Part shown: positions 43,275 to 51,719 of the stretch, in pieces
Position numbering within the stretch: the stretch's first letter is position 1
Layout: each line of letters begins with the position of its first letter
Assembly (NCBI GenBank): GCA_044227325.1
Contig: JBGAFI010000006.1
Coordinates: forward strand, 124,001 to 188,000
Reading direction: 5' to 3'
From: PFJX01 sp044227325
GTDB taxonomy: Bacteria > Pseudomonadota > Gammaproteobacteria > Burkholderiales > Thiobacillaceae
DNA: 64,000 nucleotides
Notes under the pieces: model-generated
What the model was told of the DNA's origin: nothing
Databases searched by the model: none
The model's input: the letters and a program-made list of their open reading frames with translations, nothing else
Made by a program: the position numbers and the translations under genes

Positions 43275-44030
43275 ATGAAACCCGCCTTGCGCATCGCCTC
43301 CTACAACATCCACAAGGGCCTGTCCTTCTTCAACCGGCGCGTCGTCCTGCACGACGTGCGCGACAGCCTCATGGGCCTGAACGCCGACATCGTCTTCCTG
43401 CAGGAAGTCCAGGGCCACAACGCGCAACGGGCCGGCCGCTTCGAGGCGTGGCCCGCGAAACCCCAGCACGAGTTCCTGGCCGGCGAGATCTGGAGCGACT
43501 TCGCCTACGGCAAGAACGCGATCTACGACCACGGCCACCACGGCAACGCCATCCTGTCCCGCTACCCCATCATCCGCTGGGAGAATGTGGACATCTCCTC
43601 CCATGTCTTCGAAAGCCGCGGGCTGCTGCATTGCGAACTGGACACGCCCGGCCTGTGCCAGCCGCTGCACGCGATCTGCCTGCACCTCGCCCTGAACGAG
43701 GCCGGCCGGCGCAAGCAGATCCACAAGCTGTCGGAACGCATCCGCCGCATGGTGCCGGACGGCGCCCCCCTCATCATCGCCGGCGACTTCAACGACTGGC
43801 GCCAGCGCACCGGCCAATACCTGGCCGAGGAGCTGGGCCTGAAGGAAGTGTTCGAGACCGCCCACGGCCGGCCCGCGCGCAGCTTCCCCGCCGCCCTGCC
43901 CCTGTTCACCCTGGACCGCATCTACGTGCGCGGTTTCGGCGTCGCCTCCGCCCACGTCCTGCACGGCCAGCGCTGGCGCCGCCTGTCCGACCACGCCGCC
44001 CTGACCGCCCAGCTCCGTCCCCTCGCCTGA
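43275..44030 (+). CDS. YbhP-like endonuclease/exonuclease/phosphatase family protein
   Basis: A 251-residue EEP-fold protein from ATG 43275 (MKPALRIASYNIHKGLSFFN). Motifs are RIASYNIHKG (Asn), VFLQEVQGHNAQR (Glu), CLHLALNEAGRRKQI, LIIAGDFNDWRQRTG and LDRIYVRGF...RLSDHAALTAQL. The same fold covers DNases, sphingomyelinases and inositol phosphatases. It lies 13 bases before clsB, an order also known in E. coli (ybhP-clsB), so a phospholipid-related rather than DNA-related substrate is the better guess. Confidence 0.85.
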   Translation: MKPALRIASYNIHKGLSFFNRRVVLHDVRDSLMGLNADIVFLQEVQGHNAQRAGRFEAWPAKPQHEFLAGEIWSDFAYGKNAIYDHGHHGNAILSRYPIIRWENVDISSHVFESRGLLHCELDTPGLCQPLHAICLHLALNEAGRRKQIHKLSERIRRMVPDGAPLIIAGDFNDWRQRTGQYLAEELGLKEVFETAHGRPARSFPAALPLFTLDRIYVRGFGVASAHVLHGQRWRRLSDHAALTAQLRPLA

Positions 44031-44043
44031 GCGCGGCGCCGCG

Positions 44044-45219
44044 ATGATCCTGGGCGGCAACCGGCTCACCCTGCTGGAGAACGGCGCCGCCTACTTCCCG
44101 GACCTGATCGCCGGCCTGGACGCGGCGCGCTGGGAAATCCACCTGGAAACCTACATCTTCGAGGCCGACGCCACCGGCCGGGAGGTGGCCGGCGCCCTCA
44201 TGCGCGCCGCGCGCCGGGGCGTGGTCACCCGGCTGTTGCTGGACGGCTACGGCAGCCGTTTCCTGGCGGACGATTTTCTGCATCAACTGCGCGGCGCCGG
44301 CGTGGAAGTGCTGTATTTCCGCCCGGACATCGGCCCGCGCCTGCGCAAGCGCCGGTTGCGCCGCATGCACCGCAAGCTGGTCGTGGTGGACGCGCGCATC
44401 GGCTACGTCGGCGGCATCAACATCATCGACGATCTGCACGGCCGCCACCTCGCCGCGCCGCGCCAGGACTACGCGGTCAAGGTGGAAGGCCCGCTGGTGG
44501 CCCGCATGCACGCCGCCGCCAGCCGGCTCTGGCGCCTGGTCACCTGGAGCCGCCTGGGCCTGCACCGGGGCGAGGAAGCCTGGCTCAAGGTCCACGTCGA
44601 AGCCGTGGGCGAGCAGCGCGCCGAGTTCCTCACCCGGGACAACCTGCGCCGCCGGCGCGCCATCGAGATCGCCTACCTGCACGCCATCCACCGGGCCAAG
44701 CGGGAAATCCTCATCGCCAACGCCTACTTCATGCCCGGCATCCGCTTCCGCCACGCCCTGGTGGACGCCGCCCGGCGCGGCGTCCGCGTGGTGCTGCTGA
44801 TGCAGGGCCACAGCGACCATCCCTTCTACCAGCTCGCCGCCCGGGCGCTGTACCGCTACTTCCTGGAAAACGGCGTCGAAATCCACGAATACCACGCCAC
44901 CGAACTGCACGCGAAAGCCGCCGTCGTCGACGGCCAATGGGCCACCGTGGGTTCCAGCAATATCGACCCCCTCAGCCTGCTGCTGGCCCGGGAAGCCAAC
45001 CTGGTCGCCCACGACGCCAAGTTCGCCGGCGAGCTCAAGGCCAGCCTGGACGCCGCCCTGGAGCAAGGCGCCCATCGCATCCACCGACGCGCCTGGAGCC
45101 GCATTCCCTGGTACGCCCGCTTCGCCTCCTGGCTCGCCTACGGCGTGGTGCGGGGCGTGATGGGGCTGGCGGGATATGCCCAGGGCTGGGACGGCAACCG
45201 CCGTGTCGCGCGCCGCTGA
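44044..45219 (+). CDS. clsB: Cardiolipin synthase B-like phospholipase D protein
   Basis: A 391-residue enzyme with both HKD motifs of the phospholipase D superfamily: MHRKLVVVDARIGYVGGINI near residue 110 and LHAKAAVVDGQWATVGSSNI near residue 290. It opens MILGGNRLTLLENGAAYFPD with WEIHLETYIFEAD, as in ClsB. The expected reaction joins two phospholipids, or phosphatidylglycerol and phosphatidylethanolamine, to form cardiolipin at the inner membrane. The ybhP-like gene directly upstream supports this assignment. A basic C-terminal tail may bind membrane. Confidence 0.88.
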   Translation: MILGGNRLTLLENGAAYFPDLIAGLDAARWEIHLETYIFEADATGREVAGALMRAARRGVVTRLLLDGYGSRFLADDFLHQLRGAGVEVLYFRPDIGPRLRKRRLRRMHRKLVVVDARIGYVGGINIIDDLHGRHLAAPRQDYAVKVEGPLVARMHAAASRLWRLVTWSRLGLHRGEEAWLKVHVEAVGEQRAEFLTRDNLRRRRAIEIAYLHAIHRAKREILIANAYFMPGIRFRHALVDAARRGVRVVLLMQGHSDHPFYQLAARALYRYFLENGVEIHEYHATELHAKAAVVDGQWATVGSSNIDPLSLLLAREANLVAHDAKFAGELKASLDAALEQGAHRIHRRAWSRIPWYARFASWLAYGVVRGVMGLAGYAQGWDGNRRVARR

Positions 45220-45344
45220 GCGCCGCGTTTTTCGCAGGCGCGAGCACAGGCTTGCCGCGTGAGATTGGAAAGTGGCCGACGGCCGCTTCCCGCCTATCGC
45301 GTCCTCGCCTCTCGCTGTTGCGGCCAAGTGAAGTGGGCGGCGAC

Positions 45345-45420
45345 CGTCATGCCGGCGCGGGCCGGTATCCAGCGCTTCCGCCGGTGCCGCGACTGGACCC
45401 CGGCCTGCGCCGGGGTGGCG
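45345..45420. repeat. Imperfect palindromic dispersed repeat
   Basis: Positions 45345-45372 and 45393-45420 are imperfect inverted arms (CGTCATGCCGGC... and its partner ...GCCGGGGTGGCG) around a 20-base centre. Elements of this look (TCATGCCGGCGCAGGCCGG...CTGG) are scattered in many GC-rich proteobacterial genomes. It lies in the 310-base gap between clsB and the methyltransferase gene; nothing else is recognisable there. Confidence 0.6.
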
Positions 45421-45529
45421 AGTTCAAACCGATGCGGGCCGGATCAATCCCCGCTGGTAGCGGATGCTCTCCTTGCCGATGCGGATTAGCATGGCAACCC
45501 TTCCCGCTTTTCCCACTCCACACTCCACC

Positions 45530-46348
45530 ATGTATGAAGTCCGCCCCGGCCAATCCGTCGAGCTGCTGAAGGAACTGCACATCCTCACCCGCGAGGGGAA
45601 GATGAACCAGGACAGCCGGCGCAAGCTGAAGCAGGTCTACCACCTGTTCCAGTTCATCGAGCCGCTGCTGAAGGAGGTCCTGGCCGAGCGTCCGGATTTC
45701 AGCCTGGTGGACCACGGCGCGGGGAAGTCCTACCTGGGCTTCATCCTGTACGACCTGTTCTTCAAGGGGCAGGCGCCGGAGGCCCGCGTCTTCGGCATCG
45801 AGACCCGGGACGAGCTGGTGGCGCGCTCGCGGGAACTGGCCCAGCGGCTGGGCTTCGCGCGCATGGCATTCCTCAACCTGTCGGTGGCGGATTCCATTTT
45901 GTCCCCCCATCTGCCGGCGCGGGTGGAGGTGGTTACCGCTCTGCACGCCTGCAACACGGCCACCGACGACGCGATCCGCTTCGCCTTGGCGAAACAAGCC
46001 CGTTTCATCGTGCTGGTGCCCTGCTGCCAGGCGGAGGTGGCGGCCGCGCTGCGCAAGAACAAGGGCCAGGCGCTGAGGAACCCCTTGGCGGAACTCTGGC
46101 GCCATCCCATCCACACCCGGGAATTTGGCAGCCATGTCACCAATGTGCTGCGCTGCCTGCAACTGGAGGCCCACGGCTACCAGGTCAACGTCACCGAGCT
46201 GGTGGGCTGGGAGCACTCCATGAAAAACGAACTGATCGTCGCCAGCTACAAGAACCTGCCGCGCCGGCGGCCGGGCGAGCGCTTGCACGAGGTGCTGGAC
46301 AGCCTGGGGCTGGATGCGCTGCGGGAACGCTTCTTCACGCCCGTCTGA
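45530..46348 (+). CDS. SAM-dependent methyltransferase (Methyltransf_32-like)
   Basis: A 272-residue protein from ATG 45530 (MYEVRPGQSVELLKELHILT); ATG 45491 would add 13 residues and neither start has a good ribosome site. SLVDHGAGKSYLGFILYDLF is the SAM loop, followed by RVFGIETRDELVARSRELAQ, VVTALHACNTATDDAIRFAL and FIVLVPCCQAEVAAALRKNK. The ALHACNxATD and VPCCQ motifs match the Methyltransf_32 domain, whose members include RNA and protein methyltransferases. The substrate is unknown. It converges on the GGDEF gene, 21 bases away. Confidence 0.8.
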   Translation: MYEVRPGQSVELLKELHILTREGKMNQDSRRKLKQVYHLFQFIEPLLKEVLAERPDFSLVDHGAGKSYLGFILYDLFFKGQAPEARVFGIETRDELVARSRELAQRLGFARMAFLNLSVADSILSPHLPARVEVVTALHACNTATDDAIRFALAKQARFIVLVPCCQAEVAAALRKNKGQALRNPLAELWRHPIHTREFGSHVTNVLRCLQLEAHGYQVNVTELVGWEHSMKNELIVASYKNLPRRRPGERLHEVLDSLGLDALRERFFTPV

Positions 46349-46369
46349 GCGGGGTCCGCCGGGTATCTT

Positions 46370-48274
46370 CTACGCGCTGCGCGCCGCCATGATCCGGTCC
46401 CGCCCGCCTTCCTTCGCGGCATAGAGCGCCTTGTCGGCGCGGGCGATGAGCGCCATCGCATCCGCCTCGTTCGCATCCCGGGTGGCCACGCCGACACTGA
46501 GGGTCACCGGAAAGGTCACGCCCTCGCGGCCGTATTCGCCTTCCCGCACCGCGCGCACGATGCGTTCCGCCAGCAGCATCGCGTCCGCCAGGCCGGTGTT
46601 GGGGCTGACGATGCAGAATTCCTCGCCGCCGTAGCGGAACACCACGTCGTCCTTGCGACAACCGCCCTCGATGACCTGGGCGATCTGGGTCAGCACCAGG
46701 TCGCCCACATCGTGGCCGTGCAGATCGTTGATGCGTTTGAAGTGGTCGATGTCCAGCATCAGGCAGGATAGGGCGGTGTCGCTGTGCGCCGAGAAGGACC
46801 ATTCTTGGTTGAAGCGGTCCATCCCGTAGCGCCGGTTGTACAGGCGGGTGAGGGGGTCGGTGTGGGCTTCCCGCAGCAGGCGCCGGTTGCTGCGCGCCCA
46901 CTCGCCGGAGGAGCGGATCACCGATTCCCGTTCCGAGCGCACCGCGCCCTGCAGGGCCACCACGCGCTGGGCGGCGTTGAGGCGGGCGAGCAGGGCGGCT
47001 TCGGAATAATTGAACAGCAGGTAATCGGAGGCGCCCGCGAGCATCAGCTTGGCCACGCTGGATTCCGCCTCGGGCGGAATCAGGGCGATGCAATAGGCCT
47101 GCCTGCCCCCCTCGCCGCCGCGCAGGGTGCGCAGGGTGCGCACGCTGTCCTCGCCGCCGTCGGGCAGTTGCACCATCAACACGTCGGTGCGGTTCTGGGC
47201 CAGCAGGCGCAGGGCGCTTTCCCGGTCCGAGGCCAGTTCCACCACCAGGCCCATCGCGTCCAGGGTCTCCGCCAGGCCGCGCAGCATGGCCACGTCGAGC
47301 GCCACCAGGGCGACGCGCATGGGCAGCACCACCAGGGCGGCAAGCCCGTCCCCGGGCGTCATGTCCGGCGACATGGAGAGCAGATCCTTGATGTCGCTGA
47401 AGTCCCGCGTCGGCAGCCGCAGTTCCCGGCCCCAGTCCTGCCATTGGGTCACCACGCTTTCCACCAGGGGCGGCACCTCGTGGTCCTCCAGGCCGAGCTG
47501 GGCGGCGGCCTGATACAGGGAGGGCACGCGTTCCCAGCGCTGGGTCGCGTCCAGGGTGAGCAGCGCGCCCACCTTCGCGGAGAAATGCAGGGAGGTGGTC
47601 AGGGCCTGGGCGCGGGAGCCGGCGGGGAACGGCGCTTCGCCGGGAATCTCGTGATGGCGCACCGCCGCGTGGAAGATCTCCGGCAGGCCCCAGTCCTCCA
47701 GCAGTTCGGCGGAGAGGGCGGCATGGTGCAGGCCGAAGCGCTCGGTTTCCACCTCGCGCTGGGCCAGATCGTCCAGCCCGCTTGCCAGCAGTTCGCCATA
47801 TTCGGTCGGGAACACGGTGGCCAGGGCGAGCCGTCCGATGCCGGACAGCAGGCCGCAGGTGAAGCTCTCGTCCGCCGGGCACTGGGCCTGGGGCGCGACC
47901 TGCTGGGCGGCGATGCCGGTGGCCAGCGAGGCTGTCCAATAACCCAAATAGTCGAAGGCCGTGCAGGCGCCGCTGCGGTAGTTGTCGATGAGGGAGAAGC
48001 CGAGGGCGATCTGGCGCACCCGGAACAGGCCCAGAAAGACGATGGCGTGGGACAGGGAGGCGATGTGGCGCAGGCTGCCGCCGTGCACCGCGTTCGCGTA
48101 GCGCAGGATGCGCCCGGCCATGGCGGGGTCGGTCTGCACCAGGTGGGTCAGGCTGTGCAGGCTGACGTCGTTTTTCTGGGTCAGCTCCAGCACCGCCAGC
48201 GCCACGCCCTGGGGCGAGGGCAGCATGCCGCTCGCCTTGAGGGTGGCGAAACGCAGTTTGGCATCTTCGATCAT
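46370..48274 (-). CDS. HDOD-pseudoreceiver-GGDEF signalling protein
   Basis: A 634-residue protein with three domains. Residues about 15-240 are HDOD (LELTQKNDVSLHSLTHLVQT, GLLSGIGRLALATVFPTEYG). Residues about 318-440 look like a response-regulator receiver, but the phospho-acceptor position reads DVLMVQLPDGG, with Gln369 instead of Asp. Residues about 470-630 are a diguanylate cyclase: DPLTRLYNRRYGMDRF, DIDHFKRINDLHGHDVGD, active site GGEEF (549-553) and inhibitory I-site RKDD (540-543). It is therefore predicted to make cyclic-di-GMP with product inhibition, without phosphorylation control. It occupies the place downstream of lipB where lipA is commonly found. Confidence 0.9.
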   Translation of the reverse strand: MIEDAKLRFATLKASGMLPSPQGVALAVLELTQKNDVSLHSLTHLVQTDPAMAGRILRYANAVHGGSLRHIASLSHAIVFLGLFRVRQIALGFSLIDNYRSGACTAFDYLGYWTASLATGIAAQQVAPQAQCPADESFTCGLLSGIGRLALATVFPTEYGELLASGLDDLAQREVETERFGLHHAALSAELLEDWGLPEIFHAAVRHHEIPGEAPFPAGSRAQALTTSLHFSAKVGALLTLDATQRWERVPSLYQAAAQLGLEDHEVPPLVESVVTQWQDWGRELRLPTRDFSDIKDLLSMSPDMTPGDGLAALVVLPMRVALVALDVAMLRGLAETLDAMGLVVELASDRESALRLLAQNRTDVLMVQLPDGGEDSVRTLRTLRGGEGGRQAYCIALIPPEAESSVAKLMLAGASDYLLFNYSEAALLARLNAAQRVVALQGAVRSERESVIRSSGEWARSNRRLLREAHTDPLTRLYNRRYGMDRFNQEWSFSAHSDTALSCLMLDIDHFKRINDLHGHDVGDLVLTQIAQVIEGGCRKDDVVFRYGGEEFCIVSPNTGLADAMLLAERIVRAVREGEYGREGVTFPVTLSVGVATRDANEADAMALIARADKALYAAKEGGRDRIMAARSA

Positions 48275-48408
48275 TCCGGCTCCCGGCCCGCCATGCCTGG
48301 CTGGCAGTATTCTGTCGTCGGCGGGATTATGCCCTTACTCGGTTTCCCCGGAAGGGACCGTCCGGGCAAGCGGCGCGGACCGGGTCGCCAGCGGTTTGCG
48401 CGGGCGCC

Positions 48409-49182
48409 TCAGGCCGGGCTTGTTTCCCGCCCGGCGTCCGCATGGAACCCGGACAGCAAGACGCGCGCCAGGGCCGCTTCCACCTCCGTCTGGCGCACGT
48501 CCGGCACGAAATCCTTCAATTGGGTGACCGCCATGCCTTCATAACCGCAGGGGTTGATCGCCCGGTACGGCGCGAGATCCATGTCCACATTCAGCGCCAG
48601 GCCGTGATAGGTGCAGCCGTGTTTCACGCGCAGGCCGAGGGCCGCGATCTTCGCCACCTCGGCTTCGCGTCCATCCAACTCCCCCCTTTGCAAAAGGGGG
48701 GGCGGGGGGGATTTTGCCGCGCCATTCTTATCCGCATGGTCGACAAGCCGGTGCGCCTGTTTGCGCGCGTACACGCCGGGCGCCCCCGCCAGGCGCTCGC
48801 CGGCCACGCCGTATTCCGCCAGTACGTCGATCACCCCCTGCTCGATGCGCCGCACCAGTTCGCGCACCCCGTAACCGCGCCGGCGCAGATCCAGCAGCAG
48901 ATACACCACGATCTGGCCGGGTCCGTGATAGGTCACCTGGCCGCCCCGGTCGATGGGAAGCACCGGCACGCCGATGTCCGCCAGCAGATGTTCGCGCTTG
49001 CCCGCCATGCCCAGGGTGAACACGGGCGGATGTTCCAGCAGCCAGATCTCGTCCGGCGTGTCGGGCCCGCGCGCGGCGGTGAAATCCCGCATCGCGCGCC
49101 ATGTGGGTTCGTAATCGACGCGGCCGAGGGCGCGGAGTCGCGGCGCGGAGTTGGCGGACACGGATCCGGGGGACGCTGACAT
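48409..49182 (-). CDS. lipB: Lipoyl(octanoyl) transferase with repeat-derived insertion
   Basis: A 257-residue enzyme that moves octanoate from acyl carrier protein to lipoyl domains. Core motifs are intact: EIWLLEHPPVFTLGMAGKRE, GGQVTYHGPGQIVVYLLLDL, AKIAALGLRVKHGCTYHGLA (catalytic Lys) and INPCGYEGMAVTQL (nucleophile Cys). Between GAPGVY and AKIAALGL, where relatives have only a few residues, there are about 38, including KSPPPPLLQRGE encoded by a C/G-run palindrome. The frame is kept. The insert is in a surface loop next to the catalytic Lys strand, so activity may survive. It is 25 bases after ybeD, in the usual order. Confidence 0.92.
   Translation of the reverse strand: MSASPGSVSANSAPRLRALGRVDYEPTWRAMRDFTAARGPDTPDEIWLLEHPPVFTLGMAGKREHLLADIGVPVLPIDRGGQVTYHGPGQIVVYLLLDLRRRGYGVRELVRRIEQGVIDVLAEYGVAGERLAGAPGVYARKQAHRLVDHADKNGAAKSPPPPLLQRGELDGREAEVAKIAALGLRVKHGCTYHGLALNVDMDLAPYRAINPCGYEGMAVTQLKDFVPDVRQTEVEAALARVLLSGFHADAGRETSPA
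48681..48702. repeat. Palindromic repeat inserted in lipB
   Basis: CCCCCCTTTG (48681-48690) is followed directly by CAAAAGGGGGGG (48691-48702), a near-perfect palindrome of a kind (CCCCCTTTGCAAAGGGGG) that recurs between and within genes in many bacteria. The surrounding extra sequence, roughly 48662-48770, belongs to the insertion in lipB. Read in the lipB frame it gives PPPPLLQRGE. Confidence 0.65.
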
Positions 49183-49207
49183 GGCCGGGCGGCGCGAGGT
49201 GGCCCGC

Positions 49208-49483
49208 TTACAGCACGACCTTCACCAGCGGATGCCCCGACAACTCCCGGTACAGCGCATCCAGCTGGGGTTTCGAGGTGGCCCGCACGGTGCAGGTGAG
49301 GGAGAGGTACTTGCCCGTGGACGACGCCCGCATTTCCACGCTTGCGGATGGGAAATCCGGCGCGTGGCGCAGGACGATCTCCACCATGGTCCGGGCGAAG
49401 TCGTCGCTGCGCGCGCCCATGATCTTGATGGGGAAATCGCAGGGGAATTCCAGCAGGGTGTCTTCCTGGCGCTCGTCGTTCAT
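49208..49483 (-). CDS. ybeD: YbeD/DUF493 family protein
   Basis: A 91-residue protein, ATG 49483 overlapping the dat stop (ATGA). TLLEFPCDFPIKIMGARSDD, ASSTGKYLSLTCTVRATSKP and LYRELSGHPLVKVVL are the DUF493 pattern, an ACT-like ferredoxin fold with probable regulatory role. Its constant position just before lipB in proteobacteria suggests a link to lipoate metabolism or envelope control, but no function is established. Confidence 0.92.
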   Translation of the reverse strand: MNDERQEDTLLEFPCDFPIKIMGARSDDFARTMVEIVLRHAPDFPSASVEMRASSTGKYLSLTCTVRATSKPQLDALYRELSGHPLVKVVL

Positions 49484-50343
49484 TCCGTGGCCTTTCCGCG
49501 CATGACGCTGTGCTTGTAGCCCTGGTACAGGGCATGCATGCGGCGGTATATGGGGCCGGGCCGGCCGTTGCCAACCGGGCGGCCGTCCAGGCTGGCGACG
49601 GCGAGGATTTCCTTGGTGGAGGAGGTGAGCCAGATTTCGTCGGCGCCGCCCAGTTCGCTCGCGGCGATGGGGCGCACCTGGCGGGGCAGGGCTTCGCGCT
49701 CGGCCAGTTCCAGCACCACGTCGTAGGTGATGCCGGGCAGGATGAAGCGGGTCTTCGGTGGCGCCAGGATGACGCCGTCCTTGACGATGAACACGCTGCT
49801 GGAGGCACCCTCCATCACTTGGCCGTCGCGCACCAGCAGGGTTTCCGCGCAGCCGGCGTCCACGGAAAGCTGGCGCAGCAGGACGTTGGCGACCAGGGAG
49901 GTGGTTTTCAGATCGCAGCGGGACCAGCGGGTGTCCTCGGCGGTGATGGCGGCGATGCCGTTTTCCACCAGGCCGGCCGGTGGTGGCTTGAGTTCCAGCG
50001 GCATGAGGAAGACGGTGGGGCGCGTCTCCTTGGGAAAGGCGTGATCGCGCGGGCCGGCGCCGCGCGTGACCTGGAGGTAGACGCCCAGATCGTTCCAATC
50101 CGTGGCCGCGACGATGCGTCCGACCAGGGTTTTCCAGGTGTCGGCGTCGTGGGGATTGGCGAGGCGGATGCCGTCCAGGCTGTCCTGGAGGCGGGACAGA
50201 TGCTCTTCCAGGCGGAACGGCTGGCGGTCGTAGACCGGAATGACCTCGTAGACGCCGTCGCCGAACAGGAAGCCCCGGTCCATGACCGGGACGCGGGCTT
50301 CCTCCAGCGGGAGGAACTGGCCGTTGAGGTGGACGATGGTCAT
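49480..50343 (-). CDS. dat: D-amino acid transaminase-like PLP enzyme
   Basis: A 287-residue fold-type IV aminotransferase. RGFLFGDGVYEVIPVYDRQP, LQVTRGAGPRDHAFPK, CDLKTTSLVANVLLRQ (PLP Lys), ETLLVRDGQVMEGASSSVFI and EIWLTSSTKEILAV correspond to D-alanine transaminase. It interconverts D-Ala and D-Glu with their keto acids, feeding peptidoglycan synthesis. It sits between a D,D-carboxypeptidase and ybeD-lipB, the normal order. Branched-chain or 4-amino-4-deoxychorismate activity is less likely given the RGAGPRDHAFP segment. Confidence 0.92.
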   Translation of the reverse strand: MTIVHLNGQFLPLEEARVPVMDRGFLFGDGVYEVIPVYDRQPFRLEEHLSRLQDSLDGIRLANPHDADTWKTLVGRIVAATDWNDLGVYLQVTRGAGPRDHAFPKETRPTVFLMPLELKPPPAGLVENGIAAITAEDTRWSRCDLKTTSLVANVLLRQLSVDAGCAETLLVRDGQVMEGASSSVFIVKDGVILAPPKTRFILPGITYDVVLELAEREALPRQVRPIAASELGGADEIWLTSSTKEILAVASLDGRPVGNGRPGPIYRRMHALYQGYKHSVMRGKATE

Positions 50344-50447
50344 GGGCGCCTGCGGGGTCGGTGACGAGGCCGCTTCGGAGGAAAGCGGCGGAAAGCGCGA
50401 TTCTTAACCCGTCGGCGCCGTTTGGAAACTCCCCGCGCCGGGCGGGT

Positions 50448-51596
50448 TTACTGGAACATCAAGAGGATGTTGTCCCAGCCCCGGCCCAGGATGCCGGCGA
50501 CCTCGACATCCTCCAGCGCGAGCAGCGGATATTCGCCGACCGGCTGGCCGTCCACGCTCAGGCTCAGGGTGCCCAGCTTCTCGCCGCGCTTGACCGGGGC
50601 GAGCAGGGGCTGCTTCGTGACGAGCTGGGCCTGGATGTTCTTCGCGGTGCCGCGCGGGACGGTGACGTAGAAGTCCGAGGTGAAGCCGGCCTTCACCATG
50701 CTTTCCGTGCCCTTGTAGATGCGCAGGCTGCTGACCGCCTGGTTGGCCGGATACAGCTTCGCGGTTTCGAAGAACTGAAAGCCGTAGTTGAGCAGCTTCT
50801 GGCTTTCCATGGCGCGCGCGCTGTCGGAGCGCGTGCCCAGCACGACGCTCAACAGGCGGCGCTGCTCCCGCTTCGCCGAGGCGATCAGGCAGTAGCCGGC
50901 GCTGTCCGTGTGGCCGGTTTTCACGCCGTCCACGCTCGGGTCGATGAACAGCAGCCGGTTGCGGTTGGGCTGGGTGATGCCGTTGTAGGCGTAGGACTTC
51001 ATCGAGTAATACTTGTAGAAGTTCGGGAAGTCGCGGATCAGCACGCTGGTCAGGCGGGCCAGATCGTGGGCGGTGGTGTAGTGCTGGGGATCGGGCAGAC
51101 CGGTGGCGTTCATGTAATGGGTGCCGGTCATGCCCAGCTTCTTCGCCATCTGGTTCATCAGCGCGGCGAAACTCTCCTCCGAGCCGGCGATGGCCTCGGC
51201 CAGCACGATGCAGGCGTCGTTGCCGGACTGGACGATCATGCCCTGGAGCAGGTCTTCCACCTTGGCCGGTTTCCTCGGGTCCAGGAACATGCGCGAGCCC
51301 TCGGCCTTCCAGGCTTTCTCCGAGACGGGCAGTTGCTGGTCGAGGGCCAGGTGGCCTTCCTTGATGCTGCTGAAGGCGATGTAGGCGGTCATCAGCTTGG
51401 TCAGCGAGGCGGGTTCCACTTTGCCGTCCGAATTCTTTTCCGCCAGGGGCAGGCCGCTGGCCGTGTCGATGAGGAGCCAGGCGCGGGCTTCGATCTGGGG
51501 CGGCGGGGGAACCGGGAGCGCGGCGCGGGCGGGGGCAAGGAAGGAAAGCGAGCAAAGCAGGAACAGGAAAGCGGAAAACGACTTCATGGGCGGCAT
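50448..51596 (-). CDS. dacC: D-alanyl-D-alanine carboxypeptidase (PBP5/6 family)
   Basis: A 382-residue periplasmic penicillin-binding protein. The signal peptide is MKSFSAFLFLLCSLSFLAPARA. Active-site motifs are EPASLTKLMTAY (Ser64, Lys67), MIVQSGNDACIVLAEA (SXN) and VDGVKTGHTDSAGYCL (KTG). The C-terminal PBP5_C beta domain and a terminal amphipathic segment (ILGRGWDNILLMFQ) anchor it to the inner membrane. It trims the terminal D-Ala from pentapeptides. The choice between dacA and dacC names is arbitrary here. Confidence 0.94.
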   Translation of the reverse strand: MPPMKSFSAFLFLLCSLSFLAPARAALPVPPPPQIEARAWLLIDTASGLPLAEKNSDGKVEPASLTKLMTAYIAFSSIKEGHLALDQQLPVSEKAWKAEGSRMFLDPRKPAKVEDLLQGMIVQSGNDACIVLAEAIAGSEESFAALMNQMAKKLGMTGTHYMNATGLPDPQHYTTAHDLARLTSVLIRDFPNFYKYYSMKSYAYNGITQPNRNRLLFIDPSVDGVKTGHTDSAGYCLIASAKREQRRLLSVVLGTRSDSARAMESQKLLNYGFQFFETAKLYPANQAVSSLRIYKGTESMVKAGFTSDFYVTVPRGTAKNIQAQLVTKQPLLAPVKRGEKLGTLSLSVDGQPVGEYPLLALEDVEVAGILGRGWDNILLMFQ

Positions 51597-51719
51597 ATTC
51601 TTAGAAAGTTGAAAAAATCATGCGGCCGCATGGCGCGGCCTGTGGGCTTATCCCCGAAGAATGACCCCGTATGGGGAAGCGGGTTCCGCGACGCGCGGAT
51701 AAAAGACCCGGAATGCGGC

